Positions 14,458-23,004 of a DNA stretch of 33,350 bases are shown here, piece by piece (position 1 is the first letter of the stretch; every line of letters begins with the position of its first letter). The notes beneath the pieces were generated by a model that was not told the DNA's origin, searched no databases, and saw only the letters and a list, made by a program, of their open reading frames with translations. A program made the position numbers and the translations under genes. Location: assembly GCA_944385585.1 (NCBI GenBank), contig CALWXU010000010.1:1-33350 (forward strand), in the 5' to 3' direction. Source of the stretch: an uncultured Flavonifractor sp. (GTDB taxonomy: Bacteria; Bacillota; Clostridia; Oscillospirales; Oscillospiraceae).

Positions 14458-16864
14458 GTGGATCATTACGTCGTCCCTGCTGATTCTCATTGTCCTGCTG
14501 GTGCGCCGGCTGTTCCGGGGGAGGCTGTCCCTGCGGCTGCAGTACGCCCTGTGGCTGGTGGTGCTGGTGCGCCTGCTCATCCCCGGCACGGTGTTCCACA
14601 CCGGCCTGAGCGTGCTCAACTACCTGCCCCAGCCGGGGGTAGAGGTGAGCCAGGGCACCGTCACCGCCCCCGCCTCAGACGGCGGCGGGCTTGTGCAGGG
14701 CAGTCCCGCTGAACCGGAGGAGGCCGGCCCCGCCCTGCCCGCTGTCCCCGCCGGCCCTGCGGAGGGCGGGGGGACGGTTCAGCCCGCTCCCGCGCCGGAG
14801 CCCATCCCCTGGCAGACGGTCCTGACCGCCGTGTGGCTGGCGGGGGCGGCCGCCGTGGCCGCCGCGCTGGTGGTCTCCAACCTGCGGTTTTTCCTCCGCC
14901 TGCGGCGGGTGCGGAGGCCGTGCCCCGTTCCGGGGATGCGCCTGCCGGTGTATGTGGCCCCCGGCCTGCCCTCCCCGTGCCTGTACGGCTTCCCCCGCCC
15001 GGCGGTGTACCTGACCCCCGCGGCGGCGGACGACCCGTCGGTGCTGGGCCACGTGCTCGCCCATGAGCGCACCCACTGCCGCCACGGCGACCACATCTGG
15101 GCGGTGCTGCGGGGGGCGGCCCTGGCCCTCCACTGGTACAACCCCCTGGTGTGGCTCTCCGCCGCCCTGTCCAGGCGGGACGGGGAGCTGGCCTGCGACG
15201 AGGGGGCCCTCAGGGGCGCGGACGACCGGGAGCGGGCGGCCTACGGCCGGGCGCTGATCCGGCTGGTGACCACCAGGCCCGCCCTCACCGACCTGCTCTG
15301 CTGCGCCACCACCATGACCGCCGGCAAATCCGGCCTGAAGGAGCGCATCACCATGATCGCCAGGAAGCCCAGAACCCTGCTGGCCGCCCTGGCGGCGGCC
15401 GCCTTTCTCGTGGGCCTGGCGGTGGGGTGCACCTTCACCGGCGGGCGGAGCGGCACGTGGGAGCCCCTGTCCGACGAGGAGCTGGCCTATTTCAACGGGA
15501 ACGAGTTCTTCACCAACGAGATGGACAGTGGGACAGTGGTGCAGATCAACATCCGAAATCAGTTCCTCAGCTCCACCTACGAGAACCCGGAGGACATCAA
15601 CCTGTTTGAGCTGTTCTACTGCGGGGACGGGACGGAGCAGGGGGAGCTGTCCCCGGAAATCTCCGCCGCCATCGGCGCGGAGGACGCTCCATGTCCGGCC
15701 ACGGTGCTGACCACCGCCCAGATGGACGCGGTGCTGGAGGAGTACCTGGGCCTCACCCTGGCGGAGACCAACCAGGTGGGGCTGGACGGCTTCACCTATC
15801 TGCCCGAGTATGATATTTACTACTATTTCCACGGAGACGCCAACTACCGCGCCTCTGTCACCTTCCAGAGCGGGGAACGGAACGGCAATCTGGTGCGCCT
15901 CACCTATAACGACACCTTCATGGGCGACGGCATCAAAGAGGTCACCCTGCGGGAGCACGGGGACAGCTGGCAGTTTGTGTCCAACCTGGCCGTGGAGGAG
16001 GGGGACAGCGTCCCCCTGGAGAGCGTCCTGGCCGCCCTGCCGGACAGCCTGACGGACAGGGTGGTGGTGACCCAGGACGGGGAGCTGGGAAGTGACGGCT
16101 CCGGCCCCCTGGCCAGCTGCTACTACGCCCCGGAGTACGAGAACGACACCGTCCGGGGCGGATGGCTGCTGGACGTGGCCCGCTATACGCCGGTGGAGTT
16201 TGAGCAGTCCTACTACACCTGGGACCTGATCGGGGGTGTCTCCTGCCTGGGGCGGAACGCGGACTGGTACTATGTGTGCCTCACCCCCACCGATGTGAAC
16301 TACGACCCCGCGCACTATGAGGACTACCAGAGCACGCAGACGGAGCTGCTGGCGTGGCTGGAGGGGCTGGCCGCCGATGCCGGCCTCACCCCCATGGAGG
16401 AGGATCTCTTTTCCCAGCGGGTCAGCGGCACCCTCTCCTACCCGGACGGGGAGCACTATACAGTGCGCTACTACCCCTATTACGGCCTGAGCGGCTATGA
16501 GGACCAGGCGGACACGGTGTACACCCTGATCCTCTCCCAGCCCGTCACCCTGGGGGAGAGCGGCATCTGGTGCGTGGACCGCTGGTACGATGACGCCGGG
16601 AACAGGCATCTGGTGGTCCCGGAAAGTGACCAGACGATGGACGAATACTACGCCGGCCTCCAGGCCGCCTGCGACGCGGGAGAGCGGCCCAGCCTGCTCC
16701 AGCCCCTGGAGGTGGCCCGGGCCTATATGGAGGGCTGGAGCGGCCGGGAGCTGTCCCTGGACGCCTTTGAGCTGGTGGGCCCCGTTGATGTCACAGAGCT
16801 CTTCGACCTCTACCTGGGCACGGCGGAGGCCGACCTGTACCAGATGCTGGAGCAGTCGGCATAA
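14450..16864 (+). CDS. BlaR1/MecR1-like M56 membrane metallopeptidase with a large non-PBP sensor
   Basis: The 804-residue protein has N-terminal membrane helices (about 3-20, 28-50 and 122-145), then an M56 zinc peptidase domain with HERTH at 205-209 and ELACDE near 250. A further membrane helix at about 308-328 leads to an extracytoplasmic region of about 475 residues. In BlaR1 that region is a penicillin-binding domain; here I see no SxxK-YxN-KTG set, and the region is rich in Asp, Glu and Tyr and looks repetitive in fold. The signal sensed is therefore probably not a beta-lactam. The likely mechanism is ligand binding, activation of the peptidase, and loss of the co-encoded repressor. A terminator follows at once. 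Confidence 0.9.
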   Translation: MTEWIITSSLLILIVLLVRRLFRGRLSLRLQYALWLVVLVRLLIPGTVFHTGLSVLNYLPQPGVEVSQGTVTAPASDGGGLVQGSPAEPEEAGPALPAVPAGPAEGGGTVQPAPAPEPIPWQTVLTAVWLAGAAAVAAALVVSNLRFFLRLRRVRRPCPVPGMRLPVYVAPGLPSPCLYGFPRPAVYLTPAAADDPSVLGHVLAHERTHCRHGDHIWAVLRGAALALHWYNPLVWLSAALSRRDGELACDEGALRGADDRERAAYGRALIRLVTTRPALTDLLCCATTMTAGKSGLKERITMIARKPRTLLAALAAAAFLVGLAVGCTFTGGRSGTWEPLSDEELAYFNGNEFFTNEMDSGTVVQINIRNQFLSSTYENPEDINLFELFYCGDGTEQGELSPEISAAIGAEDAPCPATVLTTAQMDAVLEEYLGLTLAETNQVGLDGFTYLPEYDIYYYFHGDANYRASVTFQSGERNGNLVRLTYNDTFMGDGIKEVTLREHGDSWQFVSNLAVEEGDSVPLESVLAALPDSLTDRVVVTQDGELGSDGSGPLASCYYAPEYENDTVRGGWLLDVARYTPVEFEQSYYTWDLIGGVSCLGRNADWYYVCLTPTDVNYDPAHYEDYQSTQTELLAWLEGLAADAGLTPMEEDLFSQRVSGTLSYPDGEHYTVRYYPYYGLSGYEDQADTVYTLILSQPVTLGESGIWCVDRWYDDAGNRHLVVPESDQTMDEYYAGLQAACDAGERPSLLQPLEVARAYMEGWSGRELSLDAFELVGPVDVTELFDLYLGTAEADLYQMLEQSA

Positions 16865-16869
16865 AACAA

Positions 16870-16908
16870 GCCCGGTGGGCGGGAAATTTCCCGCCCACCG
16901 GGCCTTTT
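16870..16908. terminator. Bidirectional terminator after the BlaR1-like gene
   Basis: A perfect 14-base-pair stem (16870-16883 with 16890-16903) closes an AAATTT loop and is followed by CTTTTTC. The left flank AAAACAAG gives a T-rich tail on the minus strand, so the convergent SLH gene can also end here. Confidence 0.9.
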
Positions 16909-16931
16909 TCTGCTGTCAGGGGCCGGAAGGG

Positions 16932-19073
16932 CTACTCCCCCTCCGAAGGGGCGGCCTCCTCCAGGACGGCGGCCAGCTGCTCCAGGCAGGCCGCGGCCTC
17001 CTCCCGGGTGATGGTGCCGGCGGCGTCAAAGCTCCCGTCCCCGCCGTCGGTCAGGACGCCGGTGCGGACGCAGAACTCCACCGCCGGCCGGGCCCAGGCC
17101 GCAATGCCGTCATAGTCGGCCAGCTCCGCGGCGGAGGGGCCGCTCTCCGGCGTCCCCACCCCCAGGAAGCGGGCGTAGTTGTAGAGCATAACGGCCACCT
17201 GCTCCCGGGTGACGGTCTGGGTGGGCAGGAACATGCCCTGTCCGTTGCCGCTGACCACGCCGGTCTCGGCGGCCCACACCGCCGCGTCGCTCCCCCCCAC
17301 GTCGATGAAGGCGGCGCTGGCGCCGGGCTCCGGCCTGCCCGCCATCTCATAGAGCATGGTGACGAACTCCAGCCGGTTCAGCGGGCCGTCCGCCGAGCCG
17401 GGGTAGAGGGTCCAGGTGCTGGTGTGCTGGGGGAAGAGCCGGTCGAGCGCCTCGGTCTGATGGGAGACATAGGCGGCCAGCAGGGCGGCAGGGGCGCCGC
17501 CCTGGGCGGCAAACCGCCCGTCCTGCGCGGAGGACCAGACCACCTGCCCCTCCGGGAAGGCCGGGTCGGACAGCCGCCGGGCGGACACGGCCACCCGCAG
17601 CACCTGGTCGTCCTCCACCGGCTCGCCGTCCAGGGCGAGGCCGTCCACCTGCTCCCCCTGCCCGGCGCCCAGATAGAGGGTGTAGTCCAGGCCGTAGAGG
17701 GCGTCGGCCTCTCCGCCGCCGGAGATGGAGCCGTCCGGCTCCAGCGTGTAGTCCTCGGCGCACGCCTCCAGCCAGGCCTTCAGCTGCGCCCCGGTGAGCT
17801 CCACCGCTACGATGGGGGCGGAATCCGGAAGCAGGGCGGCGCAGTCCGCCAGGGACAGCTCCAGCGTGTCCTCCCCCTCCTCAAAGAGACCGGCCACGGT
17901 CTGTCCCCCCAGGTCTCTGGGGGCCAGCAGGGCCCCGTCGGCCCCGGCGGCCCACACCATCGCCTGGGCCGCCAGCTCCGCCGTGGCGGTCTGGACATAG
18001 CGGGGGTCCCCCGCCTCGGACCAGTCGCCGGCCAGGGTGCCCACCGGCTCCTGGAGCCGCTCCTCCGCCGCATCCCAGCTGTCGGACAGGAGCTGGGACA
18101 GTCCGCTGTCCGGCTCATAGTCCTCCAGCTCCAGCAGGGTGCTCTCCCCCACCACCGGCGTGCCGTCGGGTGCGAGGGTGACGGCGGTACGCGTCAGGGC
18201 GGCGCCTCCCCCGCTGACCCAGGCGACGTCCTCCCCGTCGGCGTTCTGGAGGGTCTCCGCCCCCGCGGAGCCGCGGCCGCCCACCACCAGGTCGATGCCG
18301 CTGGTCTGGGCGGCGAACTGGGCCACCGCGTCCCGCTCGGCGCTGCAGACCACCACCACCAGGTCGCAGTCCTCCGCCTCCAGCCGCTCCTGCCAATAGC
18401 AGCTCCACTCCCAGGCCAGGCTGTTCTCCTCGTTGTCCTGGTGGGCAAAGCGGACGTCCTCCTGGTACTCCGGCGGCAGGGCCCCGCCCACATCCGCGGC
18501 GGTCAGGCCCAGCACGCCTACCCGCACCTCCGTGCCGTCCAGCTCCACAGAAAAGACCTCATAGGCGCCCTCCACCGGCTCCTCGCCCTCTCCGTCCAGA
18601 TAGGTTCCGGAGAGGACCTGGACGGGGCTGCCCTCCCCCTCCTCGGCCTCCAGGGCGGCGAAGAAGTCCGCCCGGTCCTCCGGCGCAAGCCGCAGCTCGC
18701 CCAGGCCGGGGACCAGCACGTCGTACCCGATGGCGCGCAGGGCCAACGCCTCCGCCGCTCCGCCGTCCTGGAGCAGGCTGCTGTCCACGGCGTCCCCGCT
18801 GTCCAGCAGCAGGGCGGCCTCTGCCGTGTCCGCATCGCCGGCCACAGCCGCGGCCACGTTCTGATAGCCGGCCCCCGCGTCCTGGCCGGTCAGGGGGTTC
18901 TGGCGGTAGACCCGTCCGGCCATGTCGCCGGTGGTGTAGATCACCAGGGCCGGCTCCTGGGCGCCCTCCGCCTGTCCACCCGCCGCCGCGGCCGCCCCCA
19001 GGGGGAGGGCCAGCAGGGCCGCACTCAGCAGGGCCGCCGTCATCCGCTTGAAAAAATGCCGCTTCCGCGCCAT
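16932..19073 (-). CDS. SLH-anchored 5'-nucleotidase-like protein with degenerate active site
   Basis: I start at the ATG at 19073, preceded by AGAGGCGA and followed by a clear signal peptide (to about residue 31); the frame runs 75 bases further without a good ribosome site. The 713-residue product has a UshA-like N-terminal phosphoesterase lobe, a 5'-nucleotidase C-terminal lobe (about 335-520), then S-layer homology segments to the end. The catalytic lobe has lost its usual motifs: GDMAGR where NDxHG is expected, PGLGELR for GNHEFD, CSAERD for the SHxG histidine motif, and GGRGS for GHSH. The frame is intact, so I read it as a surface pseudoenzyme, not a pseudogene. It would be secreted and held in the cell wall. 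Its own promoter lies upstream. Confidence 0.85.
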   Translation of the reverse strand: MARKRHFFKRMTAALLSAALLALPLGAAAAAGGQAEGAQEPALVIYTTGDMAGRVYRQNPLTGQDAGAGYQNVAAAVAGDADTAEAALLLDSGDAVDSSLLQDGGAAEALALRAIGYDVLVPGLGELRLAPEDRADFFAALEAEEGEGSPVQVLSGTYLDGEGEEPVEGAYEVFSVELDGTEVRVGVLGLTAADVGGALPPEYQEDVRFAHQDNEENSLAWEWSCYWQERLEAEDCDLVVVVCSAERDAVAQFAAQTSGIDLVVGGRGSAGAETLQNADGEDVAWVSGGGAALTRTAVTLAPDGTPVVGESTLLELEDYEPDSGLSQLLSDSWDAAEERLQEPVGTLAGDWSEAGDPRYVQTATAELAAQAMVWAAGADGALLAPRDLGGQTVAGLFEEGEDTLELSLADCAALLPDSAPIVAVELTGAQLKAWLEACAEDYTLEPDGSISGGGEADALYGLDYTLYLGAGQGEQVDGLALDGEPVEDDQVLRVAVSARRLSDPAFPEGQVVWSSAQDGRFAAQGGAPAALLAAYVSHQTEALDRLFPQHTSTWTLYPGSADGPLNRLEFVTMLYEMAGRPEPGASAAFIDVGGSDAAVWAAETGVVSGNGQGMFLPTQTVTREQVAVMLYNYARFLGVGTPESGPSAAELADYDGIAAWARPAVEFCVRTGVLTDGGDGSFDAAGTITREEAAACLEQLAAVLEEAAPSEGE

Positions 19074-19119
19074 TCCAGATCGCCTCTTTTCTCCCATAGG
19101 GAAAGGGATTTCTGATGGC

Positions 19120-19148
19120 ATTATAACCCTGCCGCCCCCCCGATGCAA
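19120..19148 (-). promoter_or_regulatory. Promoter of the SLH protein gene
   Basis: On the minus strand TTGCAT (19143-19148) and a perfect TATAAT (19120-19125) are 17 bases apart, giving a leader of about 40 bases. Confidence 0.75.
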
Positions 19149-19164
19149 CGGAGGGGGTGCGAAT

Positions 19165-19226
19165 GTAAAGAAAAAGAAAGATAGAGGCCGCCCCGCAAGC
19201 GGTTGTATCGCTTGCGGGGCGGCCTC
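19165..19226 (-). terminator. Terminator of the sugar O-acetyltransferase gene
   Basis: A perfect 18-base-pair stem (19184-19201 with 19209-19226) closes a GTTGTAT loop. Read on the minus strand it is followed by a T-rich tail (TATCTTTCTTTTTCTTT). It separates the acetyltransferase from the SLH gene downstream. Confidence 0.88.
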
Positions 19227-19238
19227 AGCGCACCCTGC

Positions 19239-19811
19239 TCACTTCTGGGGCAGCTGCTTCTTCACCGCCGCCGGGACGCCGGCGGCCAGGGTATAGGCCG
19301 GGATGTCCCGCGTCACCACCGCGCCGGAGGCCACCACGGCCCCGTCCCCGATGGTGACGCCGGGGTTGACCACCACCCCCGCGCCCAGCCACACCCGGTT
19401 TCCGATGGTGATGGGCCGGGCGAACTCCCCCACCTTCCCGCCGCCGGGGGAGCGCACCATGGCCTCCACCGGGTGGGTGGCTGTGATCAGGGATACCCGG
19501 GGGCCGAACATGCACTCGTCCCCGATGGTGATGGGGGCGCTGTCCAGCATGATGCAGTCGTAATTGGCGTAGAAATTCTCACCCACGCGGATGTGGACGC
19601 CGTAGTCGCAGCGGAAGCTGGGCTCCACATAGGCCCACGCCCCGGTGGCGCCGAAGAGCTCCTTGAGCAGGGCGCACCGCGCCTCCGCGTCGCCGCTGTC
19701 GTCCAGGCAGATCCTCCGGCACAGGGCCTGGGCCCGCGCCCGCATGGCGGTGAGCTCCGCATCGCCGGGGTCATAGAGCTCCCCGGCCAGCATCTTTTCC
19801 TTCTCTGTCAT
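19239..19811 (-). CDS. Sugar O-acetyltransferase (Maa/LacA/NodL family)
   Basis: Two ATGs are close; I choose 19811 because GGGAGGG lies 8 bases from it but only 2 from the ATG at 19817. The 190-residue protein has the N-terminal helical cap typical of maltose/galactoside acetyltransferases (MTEKEKMLAGELYDPGD), then a left-handed beta-helix of hexapeptide repeats (ITIGDECMFG, ITIGNRVWLGAG, VTIGDGAVVASGAVV). The catalytic histidine is in TATHPVEA. It transfers acetyl from acetyl-CoA to a sugar hydroxyl in the cytoplasm; the exact sugar is not predictable. It has its own promoter and terminator, so it is a single-gene unit. Confidence 0.95.
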   Translation of the reverse strand: MTEKEKMLAGELYDPGDAELTAMRARAQALCRRICLDDSGDAEARCALLKELFGATGAWAYVEPSFRCDYGVHIRVGENFYANYDCIMLDSAPITIGDECMFGPRVSLITATHPVEAMVRSPGGGKVGEFARPITIGNRVWLGAGVVVNPGVTIGDGAVVASGAVVTRDIPAYTLAAGVPAAVKKQLPQK

Positions 19812-19845
19812 GTCCATTTCCCTCCCGACAAACCGGACTGCCCGT

Positions 19846-19874
19846 ATCATACAGAGGGCGGCCCCCTTTGTCAA
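19846..19874 (-). promoter_or_regulatory. Promoter of the O-acetyltransferase gene
   Basis: On the minus strand a perfect TTGACA (19869-19874) and TATGAT (19846-19851) are 17 bases apart. Confidence 0.78.
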
Positions 19875-19893
19875 GGCCCTCTTCCCCGGCGGC

Positions 19894-20814
19894 TCAGAGC
19901 CGGGCCAGCGCGCAGGCGGTCTGGGCGGCCAGGCGGGCGTTGTTGAACACCAGCTGGATGTTGGAATCCAGGCTGTCGCCGCCGGTGAGCTCCTTCACCT
20001 TGGCCAGCAGGAAGGGGGTGGTGGCCTTGCCGTGGATGCCCTGGGCGTTGGCGGCGGCGATGGCCTCGTCGATGGCCCTGTTGATCACCTCGTGGTCCAT
20101 GGAGTACGCCTCGGGGATGGGGTTGGTCACCAGCATGCCGCCCTTGAGGCCCAGCTCCCGGGAGGCGTGGAAGATGGACGCCAGCTCGTCGGGGGTGTCC
20201 ACCTGGTAGTCCACCTCAAAGCCGCTCTTCCGGGTGTAGAAGGCGGGCAGCTCCTTGGTGCCATAGCCCAGCACGGGCACGCCGTGGGTCTCCAGGTACT
20301 CCAGGGTAAGCCCCAGGTCCAGGATGGACTTGGCGCCGGCGCACACCACCATGACGGGGGTGCTGGCCAGCTCCTCCAGGTCGGCGGAGATGTCCATGGT
20401 GGTCTCCGCCCCCCGGTGGACGCCGCCGATGCCGCCGGTGGCGAAGATCTGGATGCCCGCCATGTGGGCGATCATCATGGTGGTGGTGACGGTGGTGGCG
20501 CCGTCGGCCCCCCGGGCGCACAGCACCGCCAGATCCCGGCGGCTGGCCTTGGTGACGGCCTGGCCCTGCCTGCCCAGGTATTCGATCTCCTCCCTGGTGC
20601 AGCCGGCCTTCAGCCGCCCGCCCAGGATGGCGATGGTGGCGGGCACCGCGCCGTTGTCCCGGATGATCTGCTCCACCTGCAGGGCGGTCTCCACATTCTG
20701 GGGATAGGGCATGCCGTGGGAGATGATGGTGGACTCCAGGGCCACCACGGGCTTGCCGCCGGCCACGGCCTGGGCCACCTCAGGGGCCACGTCCAGATAC
20801 TTGTTCAGCGCCAT
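19894..20814 (-). CDS. psuG: Pseudouridine-5'-phosphate glycosidase
   Basis: The 306-residue protein matches PsuG throughout: ALESTIISHGMPYPQN, ATGGIGGVHRGAE, CAGAKSILDLG (holding the Schiff-base lysine of the family), GKATTPFLL and the C-terminal VFNNARLAA. PsuG cleaves the C-C bond of pseudouridine 5'-phosphate to give uracil and ribose 5-phosphate, using a metal ion. CTGGAGG precedes the ATG. It lies 80 bases downstream of the kinase gene on the same strand, which supplies its substrate. Both appear to be transcribed from the kinase promoter. Confidence 0.97.
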   Translation of the reverse strand: MALNKYLDVAPEVAQAVAGGKPVVALESTIISHGMPYPQNVETALQVEQIIRDNGAVPATIAILGGRLKAGCTREEIEYLGRQGQAVTKASRRDLAVLCARGADGATTVTTTMMIAHMAGIQIFATGGIGGVHRGAETTMDISADLEELASTPVMVVCAGAKSILDLGLTLEYLETHGVPVLGYGTKELPAFYTRKSGFEVDYQVDTPDELASIFHASRELGLKGGMLVTNPIPEAYSMDHEVINRAIDEAIAAANAQGIHGKATTPFLLAKVKELTGGDSLDSNIQLVFNNARLAAQTACALARL

Positions 20815-20894
20815 ACTTGTTTACCTCCAGTTATATAGCTTCTATCATATCCTAAATGGAATGGAATATCTCGGTTCCCTCGCGGAGAGCGCCG

Positions 20895-21986
20895 TCATTG
20901 CCTCTCATACAGCCGCATGCGCTCCTTCAGAGTGTGAGCGCCCATGGACGGGTTGATCGTTTCCGAACTCTCCATGGCGATGGCCCCGGCGGCCATGGCG
21001 GCCCTGGCGGTGCCCGCCAGGTCGGTGCCCTCCAGGTAGGCCCAGGCGATGGCCGCCATGCCCGCGTCGCCGCAGCCGGTGGTGTTCACCATGGCGCCGG
21101 GGCAGCAGGGCACGTGGAGCCGCTCATGGTGGTCGGCGGCGTAGACGCCGTCGCCCCCCAGGCTGATGAACACCCGCCGCAGGCCGGTGTCCAGCAGCGC
21201 GTCCGCCGCCCGGTCCAGGCTGGCCTGGTCGGTGATGTCCACGCCGGAGAGCAGCTCCGCCTCCATGCGGTTGGGCTTGAGGGTGTGGAGCTTCCCCAGC
21301 ACGGGCCGCAGCTTCTCCGCCTTGGCGGTGGACACCGGGTCGGCGAAGATGGGCAGGCGGATGTTCTCCGAGAGCCAGGCGATGGACTGCTCCGGGATAT
21401 TGGTGTCCACCACAATCAGCTGGGCGTTCTGCAGCAGCCTGGCCCGGCCGGACAGGAAGGCGGGGGTCACGTGGTCGTAGATGTCCATGTCGCTGACCGC
21501 CAGGGCCATGTCCCCGTGCCCGTCGGCGATGAACAGATAGGTGGACGTGGCCGCCCCCGGCACCGTCAGGCACTGGGAGATGTCAATGCCCAGCTCCCCG
21601 CAGGAGGCGGCGATGCGCTGGGCGTTCAGGTCGTCCCCAAAGGCGGTGAGCAGGCGCACGTCCACCCCCAGCAGGGCCAGGTTGTGGGCGATGTTCCGCC
21701 CCACGCCCCCCAGGCTCATGCGCACCTGTCCGGGGTTGGAGTCCGCCGCCACCAGCTCTCCATGGGGCCGGCCGCCGATGTCCAGGTTGACGCCCCCCAC
21801 CACCACCGCGTAGGGGGCGGTGCGGACGATATAGCCCCTGCCGGCGATGTGCCCCTGCTTCATCAGGTTGGAGATGTGCACCGCCGCCGACGAGCGGGTG
21901 ATGCCCGCCTTGTCCGCCAGCTCCTGCTGGGAGATCAGGGGGTTCTCCTCGATCCACTTGAGGATCTGCCGCTCCCGCTGGGTCAT
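20895..21986 (-). CDS. psuK: PfkB-family pseudouridine kinase with N-terminal winged helix
   Basis: The 363-residue protein fuses an N-terminal winged helix-turn-helix (about residues 1-58; NPLISQQELADKAGITRSS) to a PfkB ribokinase-fold kinase. The kinase part shows GGVNLDI, the sugar-binding SLGGVGRNIAHNLALLG and the anion-hole/catalytic motif NTTGCGDAGMAAI. With psuG next to it, pseudouridine is the likely substrate, phosphorylated at the 5' position. The DNA-binding domain suggests that it also acts as a regulator; a 33-base imperfect dyad overlaps its promoter. AGGAGGGGAGG precedes the ATG. No pseudouridine transporter is adjacent. Confidence 0.92.
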   Translation of the reverse strand: MTQRERQILKWIEENPLISQQELADKAGITRSSAAVHISNLMKQGHIAGRGYIVRTAPYAVVVGGVNLDIGGRPHGELVAADSNPGQVRMSLGGVGRNIAHNLALLGVDVRLLTAFGDDLNAQRIAASCGELGIDISQCLTVPGAATSTYLFIADGHGDMALAVSDMDIYDHVTPAFLSGRARLLQNAQLIVVDTNIPEQSIAWLSENIRLPIFADPVSTAKAEKLRPVLGKLHTLKPNRMEAELLSGVDITDQASLDRAADALLDTGLRRVFISLGGDGVYAADHHERLHVPCCPGAMVNTTGCGDAGMAAIAWAYLEGTDLAGTARAAMAAGAIAMESSETINPSMGAHTLKERMRLYERQ

Positions 21987-21998
21987 GGCCTCCCCTCC

Positions 21999-22031
21999 TA
22001 AGCAAATATTTATGATGTAATCATATGCTTA
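21999..22031. promoter_or_regulatory. Dyad operator at the psuK promoter
   Basis: The ends TAAGCA (21999-22004) and TGCTTA (22026-22031) are a perfect inverted repeat, and 11 of 16 positions pair across the whole 33-base dyad. It covers the -10 box and the predicted start, as expected for a repressor site. The likely ligand is the winged helix of the encoded kinase, by inference. Confidence 0.55.
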
Positions 22032-22048
22032 TCTCCCTGCCCTGTCAA
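22020..22048 (-). promoter_or_regulatory. Promoter of psuK-psuG
   Basis: On the minus strand a perfect TTGACA (22043-22048) and TATGAT (22020-22025) are 17 bases apart. The leader before the ATG at 21986 is about 28 bases. Confidence 0.8.
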
Positions 22049-22116
22049 GAGAAACCTCCCCATTTCCGGAACTTTTTTCGCCCGCCCACGTCCAACCGGA
22101 TAAAGGAGGGATTTTT

Positions 22117-22932
22117 ATGAAAAAGAGCCTGCTGATCTTGTCCCTGGCGCTCCTGCTGGCCGGGTGCTCCGCCGCCCCGGCGGGAGAGACGCTTACTCCG
22201 CCCACCCTCGCCCCGGCGGACTCGCCCGCCCCTGAGCCCGTGGACGCCGTCCTGGTGGATCAGGCCCCCTGGTTCGCTACCTTCCGGGTGGTCGCCGGCG
22301 CGGAGACCGGGAACCTGGTGCTGGCGGCAAACGACGGCTCCGCCGGCCAGGTCTACACCCTGAGCACGGAGGGGCTATCTCTGGATCGCCCGGTGGAAAA
22401 CGGGGAGCTCATCAACGTGTACTATGAGATTGTGTTGGAGACCTACCCGGCCCAGTTCGGCGGCGTCACCGCCGTGGAGCACACCTGGACGGAGCGGGAC
22501 GACCGCTGCGGCCTGTACCTCCAGGTGCTGGAGGACCTGTGGGAAGTGGACCCCGCCCTCAACATGGATCTGGAGGAGCTGGGGGTGGACTTCTCCGGCC
22601 TCACCGACCTGACGGAGAGCGAGAAGTCGGCCCTGGCCTGGGTATTCGGCAATGCCCACGGCCTCATGCCCATTACCGGCACCCTGGAGGAGCTCTGGGA
22701 GGCCGGCTGCCTCACCCCCATGACCGCGCCGGCGGAGGGGCAGGAGGACAGCTTGGCCCTCTATAGCTGGGAGGGCGGCTGCCTCTTCTCCCTGAGCGGC
22801 TCCGCCGAGGGGGGCTTCACCGCCCAGAAGTGGGCCTCCGGCCTGGGCGCCTACGTGTTTGCCGACTGCACCGCCGCCCGGGATTCCGACGGCGCCTGGA
22901 CGTATCAGGTGGGCAGCGAGGCCATCGCTTAG
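22117..22932 (+). CDS. Lipoprotein of unknown function
   Basis: The 271-residue product has the signal MKKSLLILSLALLLAGC (lipobox, Cys17) and a Pro/Ala spacer to about residue 42. A segment around 55-112 that ends in GELINVYYEIVLETYPAQF resembles the beta-barrel repeat found in many small Firmicute lipoproteins (DUF3221-like); this is a loose resemblance. The remainder is unrecognised. AAAGGAGGG precedes the ATG. I see no clear promoter in the gap to the divergent psuK gene. A terminator follows, so it is probably a single-gene unit. Confidence 0.88.
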   Translation: MKKSLLILSLALLLAGCSAAPAGETLTPPTLAPADSPAPEPVDAVLVDQAPWFATFRVVAGAETGNLVLAANDGSAGQVYTLSTEGLSLDRPVENGELINVYYEIVLETYPAQFGGVTAVEHTWTERDDRCGLYLQVLEDLWEVDPALNMDLEELGVDFSGLTDLTESEKSALAWVFGNAHGLMPITGTLEELWEAGCLTPMTAPAEGQEDSLALYSWEGGCLFSLSGSAEGGFTAQKWASGLGAYVFADCTAARDSDGAWTYQVGSEAIA

Positions 22933-22960
22933 GCCGCGGCCCGCAGCCAAATATCCCGCC

Positions 22961-23004
22961 AAACCGGCCGTCTGTCCCAAACCTGTGGACAGGCGGCCGG
23001 TTTT
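22961..23004 (+). terminator. Terminator of the 22.1 kb lipoprotein gene
   Basis: A 17-base-pair stem with one G-T pair (22961-22977 with 22987-23003) closes a 9-base loop and runs into TTTT. Its right arm also holds the -35 element of the next promoter. Confidence 0.8.

Noticed and set aside
14450..16864. A beta-lactam resistance locus.
   Set aside because: No beta-lactamase or PBP2a gene is nearby and the sensor lacks penicillin-binding motifs; only the repressor and M56 domain match.
16932..19073. Calling the nucleotidase-like gene a pseudogene.
   Set aside because: The frame is open from signal peptide to SLH end, with promoter and ribosome site. Only the active site is degenerate.
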